Positions 50,383 through 60,955 are shown, counted from the first letter of the stretch. The stretch: DNA of 64,000 bases from Fictibacillus phosphorivorans (GCF_007673525.1 NZ_VDZU01000001.1:1302001-1366000), one strand, 5' to 3'. Made by a program: numbers and translations. Notes: generated by a model from the letters alone, not told the origin.

Positions 50383-51931
50383 AGATCCATCTTTTAATGA
50401 AAGGTATGTGTTTAAGATCTTCTTTACCTAAAAGTTTAAAGAAGACGAGAACAAACAAATAGATACCGCATGTTGCCGTTACGCATATTGTTAGACCTTG
50501 TACCGGGGAAAATTGCGGCATCATGTACTGATACAGATAAACCGCTGCTCCTCCTGTTATAAAAATCGAAAGCAGGCATAAGACAAAATCTTTTACCACG
50601 ATCGTATAACTGATCGCTTTGATGACTGTAGCAAAATGAAGCAGAGTAACGACGACGATACTGATCACGATTCCAAGTGCTGCTCCCATAATCCCAAACT
50701 CGGGTCGGGTAGCTAGAGCAAAAATCGCTGTTAACTTTACAAGAGCACCAATGAGACTGTTGATCATGGCAGAACGAGCCAGATTCAAAGCCTGAAGTAC
50801 GGCTTGTAACGGACCTTGAAAATAAAGGAAAAAGAAAAAAGGTGTCATGATTTTTACATAGGACGCGGAAGCCGGTGAATCATACATCAAGTCCATGATC
50901 GGTACCGCGTATACATACATAATCACAGCCGCAATACCGCCAGATAACATGGAGAGCCTGAGTGCTTGATTCAGACGATGTTCAATTAAGTGGTATTTTT
51001 TTTGTGCGTTCGCTTCACTGATAGCAGGTACTAAAGAGATCGAAAGAGAATACGTAATGAACGTTGGCAGAAACAATAGTGGGATAACATAACCTGCAAG
51101 TTCTCCGTATTGCGCAGTAGCTACAGCCGTAGTGATTCCAGCGATCGCTAAACTATTAGCCACTACAATTGGTTCAAAAAAGTAGGAAACAGAACCGATC
51201 AATTGACTCCCCGTTGTTGGGAGAGCGATATTAAGGAGGTCTTTCATCGTTTCATGACCTTGCTTCAACTGCTTAAAAAATCCTTTTCGGATGCGCATCT
51301 TCTTTTTCACTTTAAACATGGAAAACATATAAAGAAGTGATGCGAGCTCACCGATAATAACAGAGATCATCGCGCCAGCTGCCGCATATTCTACGCCGTA
51401 TGGAAGAAATAGACCTGTTAATAATGCCACGAGAGCAATTCGGACCACCTGTTCGATGACCTGTGAATAAGCAGAAGGTCTCATGTTCTGCAGACCTTGA
51501 AAATACCCTCTTAAAACCGAGGAAACAGCAATGACAGGTACTACAGGTGCGATAGCGAGCAATGGCCATATCGTACGATGATCGGTAAAGAAGTATTCCG
51601 CTAATAACGGAGCAGCGATAAACAATGCGATCGTGATCACAATGCTCAAAATTCCTGTGATGGCCAAAGATACGATCAAAATTTTTCTTACTTTCGAACG
51701 ATCTCCTGTCGCATCAGCTTCTGCTACTAGTTTTGATATGGCGATCGGCAGACCTAGCCTTGTTAACGTTACGGCTAATAAGAACGTAGGCACTGCCATC
51801 ATATAGAGGCCGACACCTTCGTGACCCATGACACGAGCCATGACGATTCGATTAACGAAGCCGAGAATTTTGGTTACTAGACCTGCTAATATAAGCAGAA
51901 TTGTTCCTTGCACGAGTGTTTGTTTTGTCAT
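50381..51931 (-). CDS. spoVB: SpoVB, MOP-superfamily polysaccharide/lipid flippase of the spore cortex
   Basis: About 516 residues with some 14 membrane helices. The N-terminal pattern (LAGLVTKILGFVNRIVMARVMG, ends at about residues 12 and 34) and RGYFQGLQNMRPSAYSQ identify the SpoVB/MurJ-like group. Needed for cortex peptidoglycan in B. subtilis. ATG 51931 is chosen with AGGT-rich Shine-Dalgarno-like sequence before it; a TTG at 51955 has none. Confidence 0.94.
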   Translation of the reverse strand: MTKQTLVQGTILLILAGLVTKILGFVNRIVMARVMGHEGVGLYMMAVPTFLLAVTLTRLGLPIAISKLVAEADATGDRSKVRKILIVSLAITGILSIVITIALFIAAPLLAEYFFTDHRTIWPLLAIAPVVPVIAVSSVLRGYFQGLQNMRPSAYSQVIEQVVRIALVALLTGLFLPYGVEYAAAGAMISVIIGELASLLYMFSMFKVKKKMRIRKGFFKQLKQGHETMKDLLNIALPTTGSQLIGSVSYFFEPIVVANSLAIAGITTAVATAQYGELAGYVIPLLFLPTFITYSLSISLVPAISEANAQKKYHLIEHRLNQALRLSMLSGGIAAVIMYVYAVPIMDLMYDSPASASYVKIMTPFFFFLYFQGPLQAVLQALNLARSAMINSLIGALVKLTAIFALATRPEFGIMGAALGIVISIVVVTLLHFATVIKAISYTIVVKDFVLCLLSIFITGGAAVYLYQYMMPQFSPVQGLTICVTATCGIYLFVLVFFKLLGKEDLKHIPFIKRWI

Positions 51932-51966
51932 CTTAACCTGTCCCTTCTTGGACAATCTTATATATC

Positions 51967-51996
51967 ACTATATGCAAGTAGAGTGAACCGTCATGA
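51967..51996 (-). promoter_or_regulatory. Possible sigma-E promoter for spoVB
   Basis: On the minus strand TCATGAC, 15 bp, CATATAGT. The -10 is good; the -35 matches the ATATT consensus poorly. Coordinates may be off by one. Confidence 0.35.
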
Positions 51997-52030
51997 CAGC
52001 TTGTTTTATCTCAAAAGGAGAGAATGTAGA

Positions 52031-52291
52031 ATGGAGAATACACATTTTTCGGAATGGAAGAACGAAGTCAAACCAGCGGTACAAAGTAAAAAAGAAGAAT
52101 TTCATTATTTGGGGTATGAAAGTGTAACTGAAGAGGAGATATGGGAATGTGTTCAATCTAAATTAAAGAAAAAGAAAGTTGAGCCTCGTCTCTACGCGTT
52201 GGTTGACACAATTTTAGCTCTTTCATTAAATGATTTTATGACGTGGCTAACGATACGCTCATATAAAGATGAGGGGCTGACTCAAGAGTAG
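52031..52291 (+). CDS. comN: ComN-type post-transcriptional regulator
   Basis: 86 residues, soluble and helical (KLKKKKVEPRLYALVDTILALS, residues about 44-65, then NDFMTWLTIRSYKDEG). The family (YrzD/ComN) controls comE mRNA in B. subtilis and lies at this place between spoVB and secDF. ATG 52031 follows AAAGGAGAG by about 10 bases. Divergent from spoVB. Its 3' end forms part of a terminator. Confidence 0.85.
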   Translation: MENTHFSEWKNEVKPAVQSKKEEFHYLGYESVTEEEIWECVQSKLKKKKVEPRLYALVDTILALSLNDFMTWLTIRSYKDEGLTQE

Positions 52292-52321
52292 AACTTACTT
52301 TTGGGCAGCCTTGTTCTTTTG
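52275..52321 (+). terminator. Terminator overlapping the end of comN
   Basis: GGCTG (52275-52279) with CAGCC (52306-52310), and the ten bases 52281-52290 with 52296-52305, form a long stem with a five-base loop; a mixed T-rich tail follows. Confidence 0.65.
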
Positions 52322-52368
52322 TTAAGCTATATTTATTATGTTTTATTTATGAACATTCACAGGACAAA

Positions 52369-52398
52369 TTGACAGAAAAAAACAACAATCGCTATAAT
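52369..52398 (+). promoter_or_regulatory. Consensus sigma-A promoter for secD-secF
   Basis: Perfect TTGACA (52369-52374) and TATAAT (52393-52398), spaced 18 bp. Confidence 0.88.
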
Positions 52399-52467
52399 GG
52401 GAAGGGTTAGTATTCGTACTTATACATAGTGTTGTTTTTTGATACAGCATGAAGGAGGTTTCTTGAA

Positions 52468-53784
52468 GTGGTAAAAAGGAGTAAGATCGTCATCTTTTTT
52501 GTTGTGCTCATCATGTTCGCAGCACTAATCGGGCTTACAACAGAAAAGATCGTAAAAGGTACAAAGCTTGGGCTAGATCTCCAAGGTGGTTTTGAAGTAC
52601 TTTACGATGTTGAACCTGTGAAAAAAGATCAAAAAATTACACAGGAAACATTAAAGAGTACGGTTGAAGCATTGAACAGCCGTATCAACGTGTTAGGTGT
52701 CTCAGAGCCTGAGATTCAGATCGAGGGAGACAACAGAATTCGAGTTCAGCTTGCTGGTGTAACCGATCAGAACAAAGCACGTGAACTATTATCTACACAA
52801 GCAGAGTTAACATTCCGAGATGTGGATGATAAGGTGCTTTTAGATGGATCGGATTTAGTAGGTAATGGCGCAAAACAAACGTTTGAATCTCAAAATAATA
52901 AGCCAATCGTTTCCCTTAAGCTAAAAGATGCTAATAAGTTTGCTAAAATTACAGAAGAAGTTCTCAAGCGTCAGCCACAAGGAGAGAATTTATTAGTTAT
53001 CTGGCTGGATTATGAAAAAGGTGATTCCTTTAAGGAAGAACAGAAGAAGGAACTCGCTGGTAAACAGCCAAAATATATTTCTGCTCCTTATGTAAGAGAA
53101 GTACTTACAGATGACGTAGTAACCATCACAGGGCAATTTTCTGTTGAAGAAGCACAGAGTTTAGCAAAAATCTTAAACGCCGGTGCTCTTCCAGTTAAAC
53201 TTGATGAAGTATATTCGACATCAGTTGGAGCAAAGTTCGGAGAGAAAGCATTAAATGAAACGGTATTTGCTGGCTTTATCGGAATTGCAGTAATCTTTTT
53301 ATTCATGCTCATCTTCTATCGTGTGCCTGGAATCATTGCTGTTATCACGCTATCCATCTATATATGGTTGATCTTAGCTATTTTCTATCTGATGAACGGA
53401 GTTCTAACGCTTCCGGGTATCGCAGCTCTTATTCTTGGCGTGGGTATGGCGGTTGACGCTAACATCATCACGTATGAACGGATCAAAGAGGAACTTAGAA
53501 GCGGGAAATCTGTGTTAAGTGCGTTTAAAGCAGGAAATCGTCGTTCATTCACTACGATTTTTGATGCAAACATTACGACGATCCTTGCAGCAGCTGTATT
53601 GTTCGCATATGGAACAAGCTCAGTAAAAGGGTTCGCGTTAGTTTTAATAATTTCAGTTCTGGCAAGTTTCATCACAGCCGTTTTTGGAACAAGACTTTTC
53701 CTAGGTTTATGGGTACAGTCACGTGTTATGGATAAGAAGCCAGGCTTGTTTGGTGTAAAGGAGAGTGACATCCGTGAGCTTTAA
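52468..53784 (+). CDS. secD: Protein translocase subunit SecD
   Basis: RND-fold subunit that uses the proton gradient to aid late export. 438 residues: first helix with GLTTEKIVKGTKLGLDLQGG, an extracytoplasmic P1 region, then helices 2-6 with GVGMAVDANIITYERIKEE. GTG 52468 follows GAAGGAGG. In B. subtilis SecD and SecF are one protein (SecDF); here this chain stops at TAA 53782-53784 and SecF is separate. The first 6 helices are complete, so this is not a truncated half. Confidence 0.95.
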   Translation: MVKRSKIVIFFVVLIMFAALIGLTTEKIVKGTKLGLDLQGGFEVLYDVEPVKKDQKITQETLKSTVEALNSRINVLGVSEPEIQIEGDNRIRVQLAGVTDQNKARELLSTQAELTFRDVDDKVLLDGSDLVGNGAKQTFESQNNKPIVSLKLKDANKFAKITEEVLKRQPQGENLLVIWLDYEKGDSFKEEQKKELAGKQPKYISAPYVREVLTDDVVTITGQFSVEEAQSLAKILNAGALPVKLDEVYSTSVGAKFGEKALNETVFAGFIGIAVIFLFMLIFYRVPGIIAVITLSIYIWLILAIFYLMNGVLTLPGIAALILGVGMAVDANIITYERIKEELRSGKSVLSAFKAGNRRSFTTIFDANITTILAAAVLFAYGTSSVKGFALVLIISVLASFITAVFGTRLFLGLWVQSRVMDKKPGLFGVKESDIREL

Positions 53785-54682
53785 TTACGACTTTGTAAAA
53801 AACAGAAACCTTTACTTCATCATCTCGACTCTCCTTACAGTTATTGGAATCGTATTCTTGCTTACAGCTGGATTGAAGCTTGGTATTGATTTTGATGCAG
53901 GGTCACGAGTGAATATTCAAGCGAACGAGACACTTACCAATGAAAGTGTAGAAGAGGAGTTCAAGTCACTTGGGCTTGAACCTGAAGCGGTCGTTCTTGC
54001 TGGAAAAAATGATCAAGCAAATGTTTCCTTTAAAGGGGCTTTGTCAAAAGACGAAGTAGCGAAGGTAAACACTCATTTTGAAGAGAAATACGGTGAAACG
54101 CCGAGTATCAGTACGGTTACGCCAACGGTTGGCCGTGAGCTTGCACAAAATGCTTTTTATGCCGTACTTATTGCATCTGTAGGTATCATCATCTATGTAG
54201 CGTTCCGTTTTGAATGGAGCATGGCTGTTGCCTCAGTTGTAGCTTTATTGCATGATGCTTTTATGATCATTGCCGTATTCAGCATTTTAAGGATAGAAGT
54301 AGACCTTCCATTCATTGCAGCGGTTCTAACGATTGTAGGTTATTCCATCAATGACACGATTGTTACGTTCGACAGAATCCGGGAGAACATGAAACTTGAA
54401 AAAGTAAGAACACAAGAAAAACTGGCTGAAATCGTAAACAGAAGTATTCATGAAACGTTGGGTCGCTCGATCAATACCGTTCTAACGGTTATTATCGCAG
54501 CAGTTGCACTATTGATCTTTGGAGCTGACTCAATCAGAAACTTCTCGATCGCCTTGTTGATCGGTCTAACATTTGGTGCGTATTCTTCCATCTTTATCGC
54601 TTCTCAGTTGTGGTACGTTATGAAATCACGACAGATGAAATCGAAAAAAACACGTCCAGTTGAAGCAGAGCCAGAAATTTAA
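53774..54682 (+). CDS. secF: Protein translocase subunit SecF
   Basis: 302 residues, six helices, with the family segments LGIDFDAGSRVNIQ and TIVGYSINDTIVTFDRIREN. GTG 53774 lies about 10 bases after AAGGAG (53758-53763) and overlaps the end of secD by 11 bases in the +1 frame; GTG 53765 is too close to that ribosome site. Expressed with secD. Confidence 0.94.
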   Translation: MSFNYDFVKNRNLYFIISTLLTVIGIVFLLTAGLKLGIDFDAGSRVNIQANETLTNESVEEEFKSLGLEPEAVVLAGKNDQANVSFKGALSKDEVAKVNTHFEEKYGETPSISTVTPTVGRELAQNAFYAVLIASVGIIIYVAFRFEWSMAVASVVALLHDAFMIIAVFSILRIEVDLPFIAAVLTIVGYSINDTIVTFDRIRENMKLEKVRTQEKLAEIVNRSIHETLGRSINTVLTVIIAAVALLIFGADSIRNFSIALLIGLTFGAYSSIFIASQLWYVMKSRQMKSKKTRPVEAEPEI

Positions 54683-54701
54683 AGTAAATGTCATTCATAA
54701 A

Positions 54702-54730
54702 TTGTCACCTCTTATCCTGTTTTGTATAAT
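54702..54730 (+). promoter_or_regulatory. Sigma-A promoter of recJ
   Basis: TTGTCA (54702-54707), 17 bp, TATAAT (54725-54730). Confidence 0.78.
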
Positions 54731-54753
54731 GAATAGGTTAAGAGGTGATTTTT

Positions 54754-57105
54754 ATGTTGGAGCCTAGAACACGGTGGGAGATTCAAGAACCATCTGAAGA
54801 AAAGGCAAAATGGTTGTCACAAGAATTAGATATCCCTCTATTGATCGCGAATCTATTGGTTGTCAGAGGAATTGAAACGATTGAGAAAGCAGAAGCATTT
54901 TTAAATATAGATACAGATCAATTTCACGATCCATTCTTGATGGATGGGATGACAGAGAGCGTTGAGCGGATACATAGAGCTGTAGAATCGAATGAGAAGA
55001 TTTTAATTTTTGGCGATTATGACGCAGATGGTGTAAGCAGTACAACGGTAATGTACTATGCACTTAAAGAACTCGGCGCACAGTTTGACTATTATATTCC
55101 GAACCGCTTTACAGAAGGCTATGGTCCGAATGAGCCTGCACTAAGAAAAGCCAAAGATGATGGTTACTCACTCGTGGTAACCGTTGATACAGGAATCTCA
55201 GCTGTACATGAAGCTAATATCGCAAAAGAGATCGGGCTAGACTTCATTATCACGGACCACCATGAGGCACCTCCTGTATTGCCAGATGCTTATAGCATTA
55301 TCAATCCTAAAAAACCTGGCTGTACATATCCTTTCTCTGGACTCGCAGGTGTAGGTGTAGCATTTAAAGTAGCACATGCCCTTCATGGAAAGGCACCTCT
55401 ACATTTGCTTGATTATGCATGCATCGGGACAATAGCGGACCTAGTACCGCTTGTTGATGAAAATAGAGTGATTGCGAAACTCGGTATAGAAGCACTCTCG
55501 AAAACGGATAAGATCGGATTGCAAGAACTGCTAAAAGTAGCGGGACTTTATGAAAAAGAGCTGACTGCTGAAGATGTAGGATTCGCGATCGGACCGCGAG
55601 TGAATGCAGCAGGAAGACTTGGTTCAGCGATGCCAGTGGTGGATCTGTTTACTTCAACTGACCGAGACGAATCAGCCATGTTGTCACAAGAGATCGATTC
55701 TGTAAACAAAGAACGTCAAGGAATCGTAAACGAGATCACAAAAGAAGCGATCGCGATGGTCGAAGAAAGTTTTCCTCCTGATGAGAATGAAGTGTTAGTC
55801 CTCGCCAAAGAGGGCTGGAATCCAGGGGTTATCGGTATCGTTGCTTCACGACTGGTTGAGAAATTTTATCGCCCTACGATCGTTCTATGTTTGGATCCTG
55901 AAAAGGAAACGGCAAAAGGGTCCGCGCGAAGCATCAAAGGATTTGACATGTTTGAGAACCTTTCAGGATCTAGGGACATTCTTCCTCATTTCGGTGGACA
56001 TCCGATGGCAGCAGGAATGACACTTTCCATGCATGATGTTGATGAATTAAGAAGTAGGCTTATCCGGCAAGCTAAGGAATGTTTAAAACCAGAAGATTAT
56101 CTGCCGGTTACAACGATCGATCTTACAGCTAGATTAAATGAGATATCACTAGAAACGGTTGAGCTGTTAAGTACGTTATCTCCTTTTGGTGTTGGCAACC
56201 CATCGCCTCGTGTAATGGTTGAAGAAGTTCCGATCCGCGAGATGAAAAAGATAGGAAGTCAGTCCAATCACCTCAAGTTACAGGTAGGAAATGGTGAGCT
56301 ATCAGTTCTCGATTGCATTGGTTTTCAAAAAGGTAGTTTGTTAGAAGAGATGACTCCTTATTCGTTAGTTTCGATCGTTGGACAGATCCAACTGAACGAA
56401 TGGAACGGCTATAGAAAGCCTCAGCTTCTTCTTGAAGATCTTTCTGTCAATCATTTTCAACTGTTTGATTATAGAGGTCTTAAAGATGCTGCAAAAAGAT
56501 TAATTGGTCTGCCGCACTCTAAAACATGTTTTATCGCGTTTGAAGAAGAAACAGTAACGCATAAAGATTTTGTTGCGCTATCTGATCAAGTGATCGGTGA
56601 AGATGAGTTATTGACTCTACCCGAGGATTATTTTAAAGAAAAGAATTTAGTCTTCTTAGATGTTCCTCCTTCTCTCACGCGCTTTTCAGAATGGCTGGAA
56701 ACCATCGGTGAACCTTCAAGGATCTATGCGGTGTTTCATCAGAGTACAGAACACTTTTTCACGACGTTACCAACGAGAGAGCATTTCAAATGGTTCTATG
56801 GATTTCTTGCAAAAAGAAAAACCTTTAACGTGAAGAGGGATGGTGCAGAACTGGCGAAATGGAAAGGCTGGTCGAAAGAAACAATAGATTTCATGTCAAA
56901 GGTGTTTTTTGAGCTGGATTTTGTTACAATAGACGATGGTGTTATTTTCATTAATAAAGAACCTAGCAAACGAGAATTAGAAAGCTCTGAAACCTATCAG
57001 AAAAAGTTTGAACAAGCAGACATTGAAAATCAGCTCGTTTACTCTTCTTATCATTCTTTAAAAAGCTGGTTTACAGAACAAACACGGCCAAAAGCCAGTT
57101 TGTAA
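54754..57105 (+). CDS. recJ: Single-stranded-DNA-specific exonuclease RecJ
   Basis: 783 residues, as B. subtilis RecJ (YrvE, about 786). DHH domain with DYDADG at 88-93 and the DHH motif in [12 protein letters not shown]1 domain with [10 protein letters not shown] fold, and the C-terminal domain found in Bacillus RecJ (about 570-783). ATG 54754 follows AGAGGTGATT. Own promoter upstream; apt follows 20 bases downstream. Confidence 0.96.
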   Translation: MLEPRTRWEIQEPSEEKAKWLSQELDIPLLIANLLVVRGIETIEKAEAFLNIDTDQFHDPFLMDGMTESVERIHRAVESNEKILIFGDYDADGVSSTTVMYYALKELGAQFDYYIPNRFTEGYGPNEPALRKAKDDGYSLVVTVDTGISAVHEANIAKEIGLDFIITDHHEAPPVLPDAYSIINPKKPGCTYPFSGLAGVGVAFKVAHALHGKAPLHLLDYACIGTIADLVPLVDENRVIAKLGIEALSKTDKIGLQELLKVAGLYEKELTAEDVGFAIGPRVNAAGRLGSAMPVVDLFTSTDRDESAMLSQEIDSVNKERQGIVNEITKEAIAMVEESFPPDENEVLVLAKEGWNPGVIGIVASRLVEKFYRPTIVLCLDPEKETAKGSARSIKGFDMFENLSGSRDILPHFGGHPMAAGMTLSMHDVDELRSRLIRQAKECLKPEDYLPVTTIDLTARLNEISLETVELLSTLSPFGVGNPSPRVMVEEVPIREMKKIGSQSNHLKLQVGNGELSVLDCIGFQKGSLLEEMTPYSLVSIVGQIQLNEWNGYRKPQLLLEDLSVNHFQLFDYRGLKDAAKRLIGLPHSKTCFIAFEEETVTHKDFVALSDQVIGEDELLTLPEDYFKEKNLVFLDVPPSLTRFSEWLETIGEPSRIYAVFHQSTEHFFTTLPTREHFKWFYGFLAKRKTFNVKRDGAELAKWKGWSKETIDFMSKVFFELDFVTIDDGVIFINKEPSKRELESSETYQKKFEQADIENQLVYSSYHSLKSWFTEQTRPKASL

Positions 57106-57125
57106 TTTTCAGGAGGCAAAGATTC

Positions 57126-57638
57126 ATGGATTATAAGCCGTTTATTTCAGTAGTAGAGAATTTCCCAATCGAAGGCATTCGTTTTAAAGATATTACTTCA
57201 CTTATGTCTGATGGTGCAGTATATAAACAAGCAATGGATGACATTGCTGTATACGCAAAAGAAAAACAGGTGGATGTGATCGTTGGACCTGAAGCACGTG
57301 GATTTATCGTAGGTTGCCCTGTCGCTTACACATTAGGATTAGGATTCGTCCCAGTCCGAAAAGAAGGTAAACTTCCTCGTGAAGTGATCAAAGTTGATTA
57401 CGGACTTGAGTATGGTAAAGATGTGCTAACGATGCATAAAGACGCGATCAAACCAGGACAAAGAGTCTTGATCACTGACGACTTACTAGCAACAGGCGGA
57501 ACGATCGAAGCAACGATCAAGCTAGTAGAAGAGCTAGGCGGAGTAGTTGCAGGAATCGCATTCATGATCGAACTTACTTACTTAGATGGCCGTAAGAAAC
57601 TTTCAGGTTATGATATCTTCACTTTAACTCAATACTAA
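57126..57638 (+). CDS. apt: Adenine phosphoribosyltransferase
   Basis: Salvages adenine to AMP with PRPP. 170 residues. PRPP loop [13 protein letters not shown] ends at 126; GPEARGF at 54-60 and the hood segment are typical. AGGAGG precedes ATG 57126. Terminator follows. Confidence 0.98.
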   Translation: MDYKPFISVVENFPIEGIRFKDITSLMSDGAVYKQAMDDIAVYAKEKQVDVIVGPEARGFIVGCPVAYTLGLGFVPVRKEGKLPREVIKVDYGLEYGKDVLTMHKDAIKPGQRVLITDDLLATGGTIEATIKLVEELGGVVAGIAFMIELTYLDGRKKLSGYDIFTLTQY

Positions 57639-57645
57639 AAAATAT

Positions 57646-57675
57646 AAGAGTTCCTTTTAAAGGGGCTCTTTTTTT
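57646..57675 (+). terminator. Terminator after apt
   Basis: AAGAGTTCC (57647-57655) pairs with GGGGCTCTT (57662-57670) using two G-T pairs; seven T's follow. Confidence 0.82.
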
Positions 57676-57749
57676 ACTATTCCTTCAAATATTGTTCTTG
57701 GAGAGTCAGTTCTAAAGGATTGTTGTTTCTTATTTTTATTTTTACTATC

Positions 57750-57902
57750 TTCTTTGAACAGTTGGTTGCAGTGGAAGGTGTGAGACTCCTGCGGGACAGG
57801 CGGGCAGGTGAGACACTTAAGAGTGAAACGTACGAATGTGGCTCACCGCCTGCCCCGCGGAAAGCGAAGCACCTGAAACGGAAATCAACTACTTTCAAAA
57901 CA
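57750..57902 (+). repeat. Palindromic intergenic repeat, copy 6
   Basis: TTCTTTGAA at the left and ACTTTCAAAA at the right are the inverted ends. CAGGCGG pairs perfectly with CCGCCTG next to GGTGAG/CTCACC, GCGGG with CCCGC, AGGTG with CACCT. Lies between the apt terminator and the relA promoter (starting 57979), so it is outside the relA mRNA. Apical part shared with copy 2. Confidence 0.87.
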
Positions 57903-57978
57903 CCAAGTGAAAATACAGACATTTTTTACAATCCTGTCACAAAATCTGCCCAATCATTCGACAAATTTCGTTTTTTGC

Positions 57979-58007
57979 TTTACATGAAGGACCAATTTAA
58001 CGATAAT
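57979..58007 (+). promoter_or_regulatory. Sigma-A promoter of relA
   Basis: TTTACA (57979-57984), 17 bp, GATAAT (58002-58007), each one base from consensus. Confidence 0.68.
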
Positions 58008-58042
58008 AGAAGCAATATACAATGACAACGTAAGGTGATTCC

Positions 58043-60226
58043 ATGACGATTGAGGAAGTATTGCAAAAAGCGGAGAGCTATCTTTCTAAAGACGATTTAA
58101 GCTTCATCACGAAGGCTTATGAATACGCAAAGAATGCACACGAGGGACAATTTCGTAAATCGGGAGAGCCCTATATTCATCATCCTGTTGAAGTAGCAGC
58201 CATTCTGGTGAATCTCCAGATGGATCCTGTGACTGTAGCAGCAGGGTTTCTTCATGATGTAGTTGAAGATACACCGATCACACTCAAAGATATTTCCACT
58301 CAATTTAATGAAGAAGTGGCAATGCTTGTTGATGGTGTAACGAAGCTGAAGAAGATCAAGTTCAAGTCTAAGGAAGAACAGCAAGCTGAGAACCACCGGA
58401 AGATGTTCGTCGCTATGGCCCAAGATATTCGTTGTATTTTGATAAAGCTGGCTGACCGACTTCACAATATGCGCACATTAAAGCATATGCCGAAAGAAAA
58501 ACAGATCCAAAAAGCGAATGAGACACTTGAAATCTTCGCTCCGCTTGCCCATCGCCTTGGGATTTCAACGATAAAGTGGGAGCTTGAAGATGTTTCTTTA
58601 AGATACCTTAATCCACAGCAATACTACAGAATCGTTAACTTGATGCAGCAAAAGCGTGCCGAACGGGAAGAGTATGTTCATCAAGTGATGGATGAGATGA
58701 AGAGTAAACTTAAAGAAGTTAACATTCAAGTTGATATCTCTGGAAGACCGAAACATATCTATAGCATCTATCGAAAAATGGCTAAACAAGGAAAGCAGTT
58801 CAATGAGATCTATGACCTTTTAGCTGTTCGTATTATCGTTCAGAATATTAAAGATTGTTATGCTGCCCTCGGTATCATCCATACGGCTTATAAGCCGATG
58901 CCAGGCCGTTTTAAAGATTATATCGCTATGCCTAAAGCAAATATGTATCAGTCTCTTCATACGACGGTAATCGGACCAAAAGGTGATCCACTTGAAGTCC
59001 AGATCAGAACGTCTGATATGCATCGCGTAGCTGAATACGGGATTGCAGCACACTGGGCATATAAAGAAGGTGCAACGAAAGCTCCTGTCAGCTCATTTGA
59101 AAATAAATTAACATGGTTCCGTGAAATTCTTGAATGGCAAAACGATGTTGTAGATGCTGAAGAATTTATGGAATCTCTTAAGGTCGACCTTTTCTCTGAT
59201 ATGGTGTTCGTGTTCACTCCAAAGGGAGATGTTTACGAGCTTCCGTCAGGATCGGTGCCAATTGATTTTGCATACCGCATCCATACCGAAATTGGTAACA
59301 GATGTATCGGCGCAAAAGTAAACGGTAAGATGGTTACGTTAGATTACCGTTTGAAAACGGGAGATATTATTGAGATCTTAACGAGCAAACATTCTTACGG
59401 ACCGAGTCAGGATTGGCTGAAGATCACACAGAGTTCTCATGCGAAAAACAAGATTCGTCAATGGTTTAAGCGTGAGAGAAGAGAAGAAAACGTCGCAAAA
59501 GGTAAAGAACTCGTTGAAAAAGAAATAAAGAATCGCGGTTATGATCTGAAAGACATCTTTACGAATGACAACATTCAATATGTGGCTCAAAAGTATAACT
59601 TTGCAGGCGAAGAAGATATGTACGCTGCTGTAGGTTACAACGGTATAACGGCTGCACAGATCGCCACTCGATTAACGGATAAAGTCCGCCGTAAAAAAGA
59701 GCAGGACCCGGATAATTCTGAGTTGCTTGATGCGATAAGAGACTCTGCTGAAAAGCCTGAACCAAAACGTAGAACAGATTCTGGTATTGTGGTTAAAGGC
59801 ATTGATAACATGCTGATTCGATTATCTAAATGTTGTAATCCCGTTCCTGGAGATGACATTGTTGGTTATATCACAAAAGGCAGGGGTGTTTCTGTTCACC
59901 GTGAGGATTGTGTTAACGTCCACAACGAAGATGCACAAGTACGTCTCTTACCTGTTGAATGGGAAGGGAATCTAGAGCAACCGAAAAATTATAACGTTGA
60001 TATTGAGATCAATGGTTTTGACCGCCGGGGTCTTCTAAATGAGGTTCTGCATGCAGTTGCGGAAACCAAAACGAATATTACAGCCGTAAGCGGCAAGTCA
60101 GATCGCAACAAGATGGCAACCATCAGTATGTCGATCTCGATTCACAACGTCAGCCACCTTCAAAAAGTGGTCGAACGAATTAAAAGAATTCCTGACATTT
60201 ATGCGGTTAGAAGATTGATGCAATAG
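58043..60226 (+). CDS. relA: Bifunctional (p)ppGpp synthetase/hydrolase Rel
   Basis: Ribosome-controlled alarmone enzyme of the stringent response. 727 residues: HD hydrolase (about 30-180; HHP at 46-48, HDVVEDT at 71-77), synthetase (about 215-340) with [12 protein letters not shown], whose RFKD is the RXKD form of bifunctional Rel enzymes, TGS (about 390-450), helical and zinc-finger-like regions with CCNPVPGD, and C-terminal ACT (about 655-727). ATG 58043 follows AAGGTGAT. dtd lies 22 bases downstream, as in B. subtilis. Confidence 0.98.
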   Translation: MTIEEVLQKAESYLSKDDLSFITKAYEYAKNAHEGQFRKSGEPYIHHPVEVAAILVNLQMDPVTVAAGFLHDVVEDTPITLKDISTQFNEEVAMLVDGVTKLKKIKFKSKEEQQAENHRKMFVAMAQDIRCILIKLADRLHNMRTLKHMPKEKQIQKANETLEIFAPLAHRLGISTIKWELEDVSLRYLNPQQYYRIVNLMQQKRAEREEYVHQVMDEMKSKLKEVNIQVDISGRPKHIYSIYRKMAKQGKQFNEIYDLLAVRIIVQNIKDCYAALGIIHTAYKPMPGRFKDYIAMPKANMYQSLHTTVIGPKGDPLEVQIRTSDMHRVAEYGIAAHWAYKEGATKAPVSSFENKLTWFREILEWQNDVVDAEEFMESLKVDLFSDMVFVFTPKGDVYELPSGSVPIDFAYRIHTEIGNRCIGAKVNGKMVTLDYRLKTGDIIEILTSKHSYGPSQDWLKITQSSHAKNKIRQWFKRERREENVAKGKELVEKEIKNRGYDLKDIFTNDNIQYVAQKYNFAGEEDMYAAVGYNGITAAQIATRLTDKVRRKKEQDPDNSELLDAIRDSAEKPEPKRRTDSGIVVKGIDNMLIRLSKCCNPVPGDDIVGYITKGRGVSVHREDCVNVHNEDAQVRLLPVEWEGNLEQPKNYNVDIEINGFDRRGLLNEVLHAVAETKTNITAVSGKSDRNKMATISMSISIHNVSHLQKVVERIKRIPDIYAVRRLMQ

Positions 60227-60248
60227 GAGTTAAGGAAGTGGTTCTGCA

Positions 60249-60692
60249 ATGAAAATAGTATTACAGCGTTCTAAAGAGGCGAAGGTCATAGTGGATTCTG
60301 AAGTAAAAGGCAGAATTGATAAAGGCCTTGTACTCTTAGTTGGTGTTACACATGAAGATACAGAAAAAGATGCGGATTATCTAGCAGAAAAGATCGTAAA
60401 TCTTCGCATATTTGAAGATGAAAATGAAAAGATGAATCATTCTTTAAAAGATACAGAAGGAAGCATCCTATCTATTTCTCAGTTCACGTTATTCGGTGAC
60501 ACGAAAAAAGGAAGACGTCCAAACTTTATGGATGCTGCTAAACCAGACCATGCGATCACGATGTATGACTATTTTAATAGCAAGCTTAAGAGCTTAGGTG
60601 TACATGTGGAAACAGGAGTTTTTGGGGCGATGATGGATGTCTCGTTTACGAATGATGGACCGGTGACCTTGATCATGGACTCTAAAAGTTAA
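60249..60692 (+). CDS. dtd: D-aminoacyl-tRNA deacylase
   Basis: Removes D-amino acids (and glycine from tRNA-Ala) from tRNAs. 147 residues with the [17 protein letters not shown] and [11 protein letters not shown] signatures. ATG 60249. Co-transcribed with relA; the hairpin at 60705-60750 ends the unit. Confidence 0.97.
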   Translation: MKIVLQRSKEAKVIVDSEVKGRIDKGLVLLVGVTHEDTEKDADYLAEKIVNLRIFEDENEKMNHSLKDTEGSILSISQFTLFGDTKKGRRPNFMDAAKPDHAITMYDYFNSKLKSLGVHVETGVFGAMMDVSFTNDGPVTLIMDSKS

Positions 60693-60704
60693 TAATCATG
60701 AATG

Positions 60705-60753
60705 AAACCTTCACCTTGATGGAAAGACTAAATCAAAAAGGTGGAGGTTTTTT
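60705..60753 (+). terminator. Terminator after dtd that also contains a ribosome binding site
   Basis: A 13 bp stem, 60705-60717 with 60738-60750, one G-T pair, then T's. GGAGG of the right arm (60743-60747) is the Shine-Dalgarno of the next gene (ATG 60756), so the same hairpin could hide it in read-through RNA. Confidence 0.8.
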
Positions 60754-60755
60754 GT

Positions 60756-60929
60756 ATGAGGCAGAACCGGAAAGGCATAGAAGGAATCCCTCAATGGAAG
60801 CAGCTGAGCTTTCATGATTTTCTTTCTCTTGAAAAATCAGCAAACACGATGGAGCTTGCTGAAGAATTTGGAATGAATCTATATCAAGTGAATCAGTTAA
60901 AGAAAAAAATAAAACGCGAAAACTATTGA
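60756..60929 (+). CDS. Small HTH-like protein (57 residues)
   Basis: MRQNRKGIEGIPQWKQLSFHDF begins a soluble, basic 57-residue protein whose second half (ANTMELAEEFGMNLYQVNQLKKKIKRE region) looks like a helix-turn-helix, as in sigma region 4 or small DNA-binding proteins. ATG 60756 has GGTGGAGG eight bases upstream. The TGA stop lies within the -35 of the hisS promoter. B. subtilis has a small gene, yrzK, near hisS; a match to it is possible but was not tested. Confidence 0.65.
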   Translation: MRQNRKGIEGIPQWKQLSFHDFLSLEKSANTMELAEEFGMNLYQVNQLKKKIKRENY

Positions 60930-60955
60930 CATCACACCCCTTCTAAAAGTATGAT
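60926..60955 (+). promoter_or_regulatory. Sigma-A promoter of the hisS-aspS operon
   Basis: TTGACA (60926-60931), 18 bp, TATGAT (60950-60955). It overlaps the stop codon of the small upstream gene. Confidence 0.75.

Noticed and set aside
52468..54682. secDF as a single broken gene (frameshift pseudogene)
   Set aside because: Both halves are complete six-helix proteins, and secF has its own ribosome site; splitting is common in other bacteria. The slip possibility is kept as a finding.
57720..58025. Open frame of 101 codons between apt and relA
   Set aside because: It runs through repeat copy 6 and the relA promoter and lacks a ribosome site.
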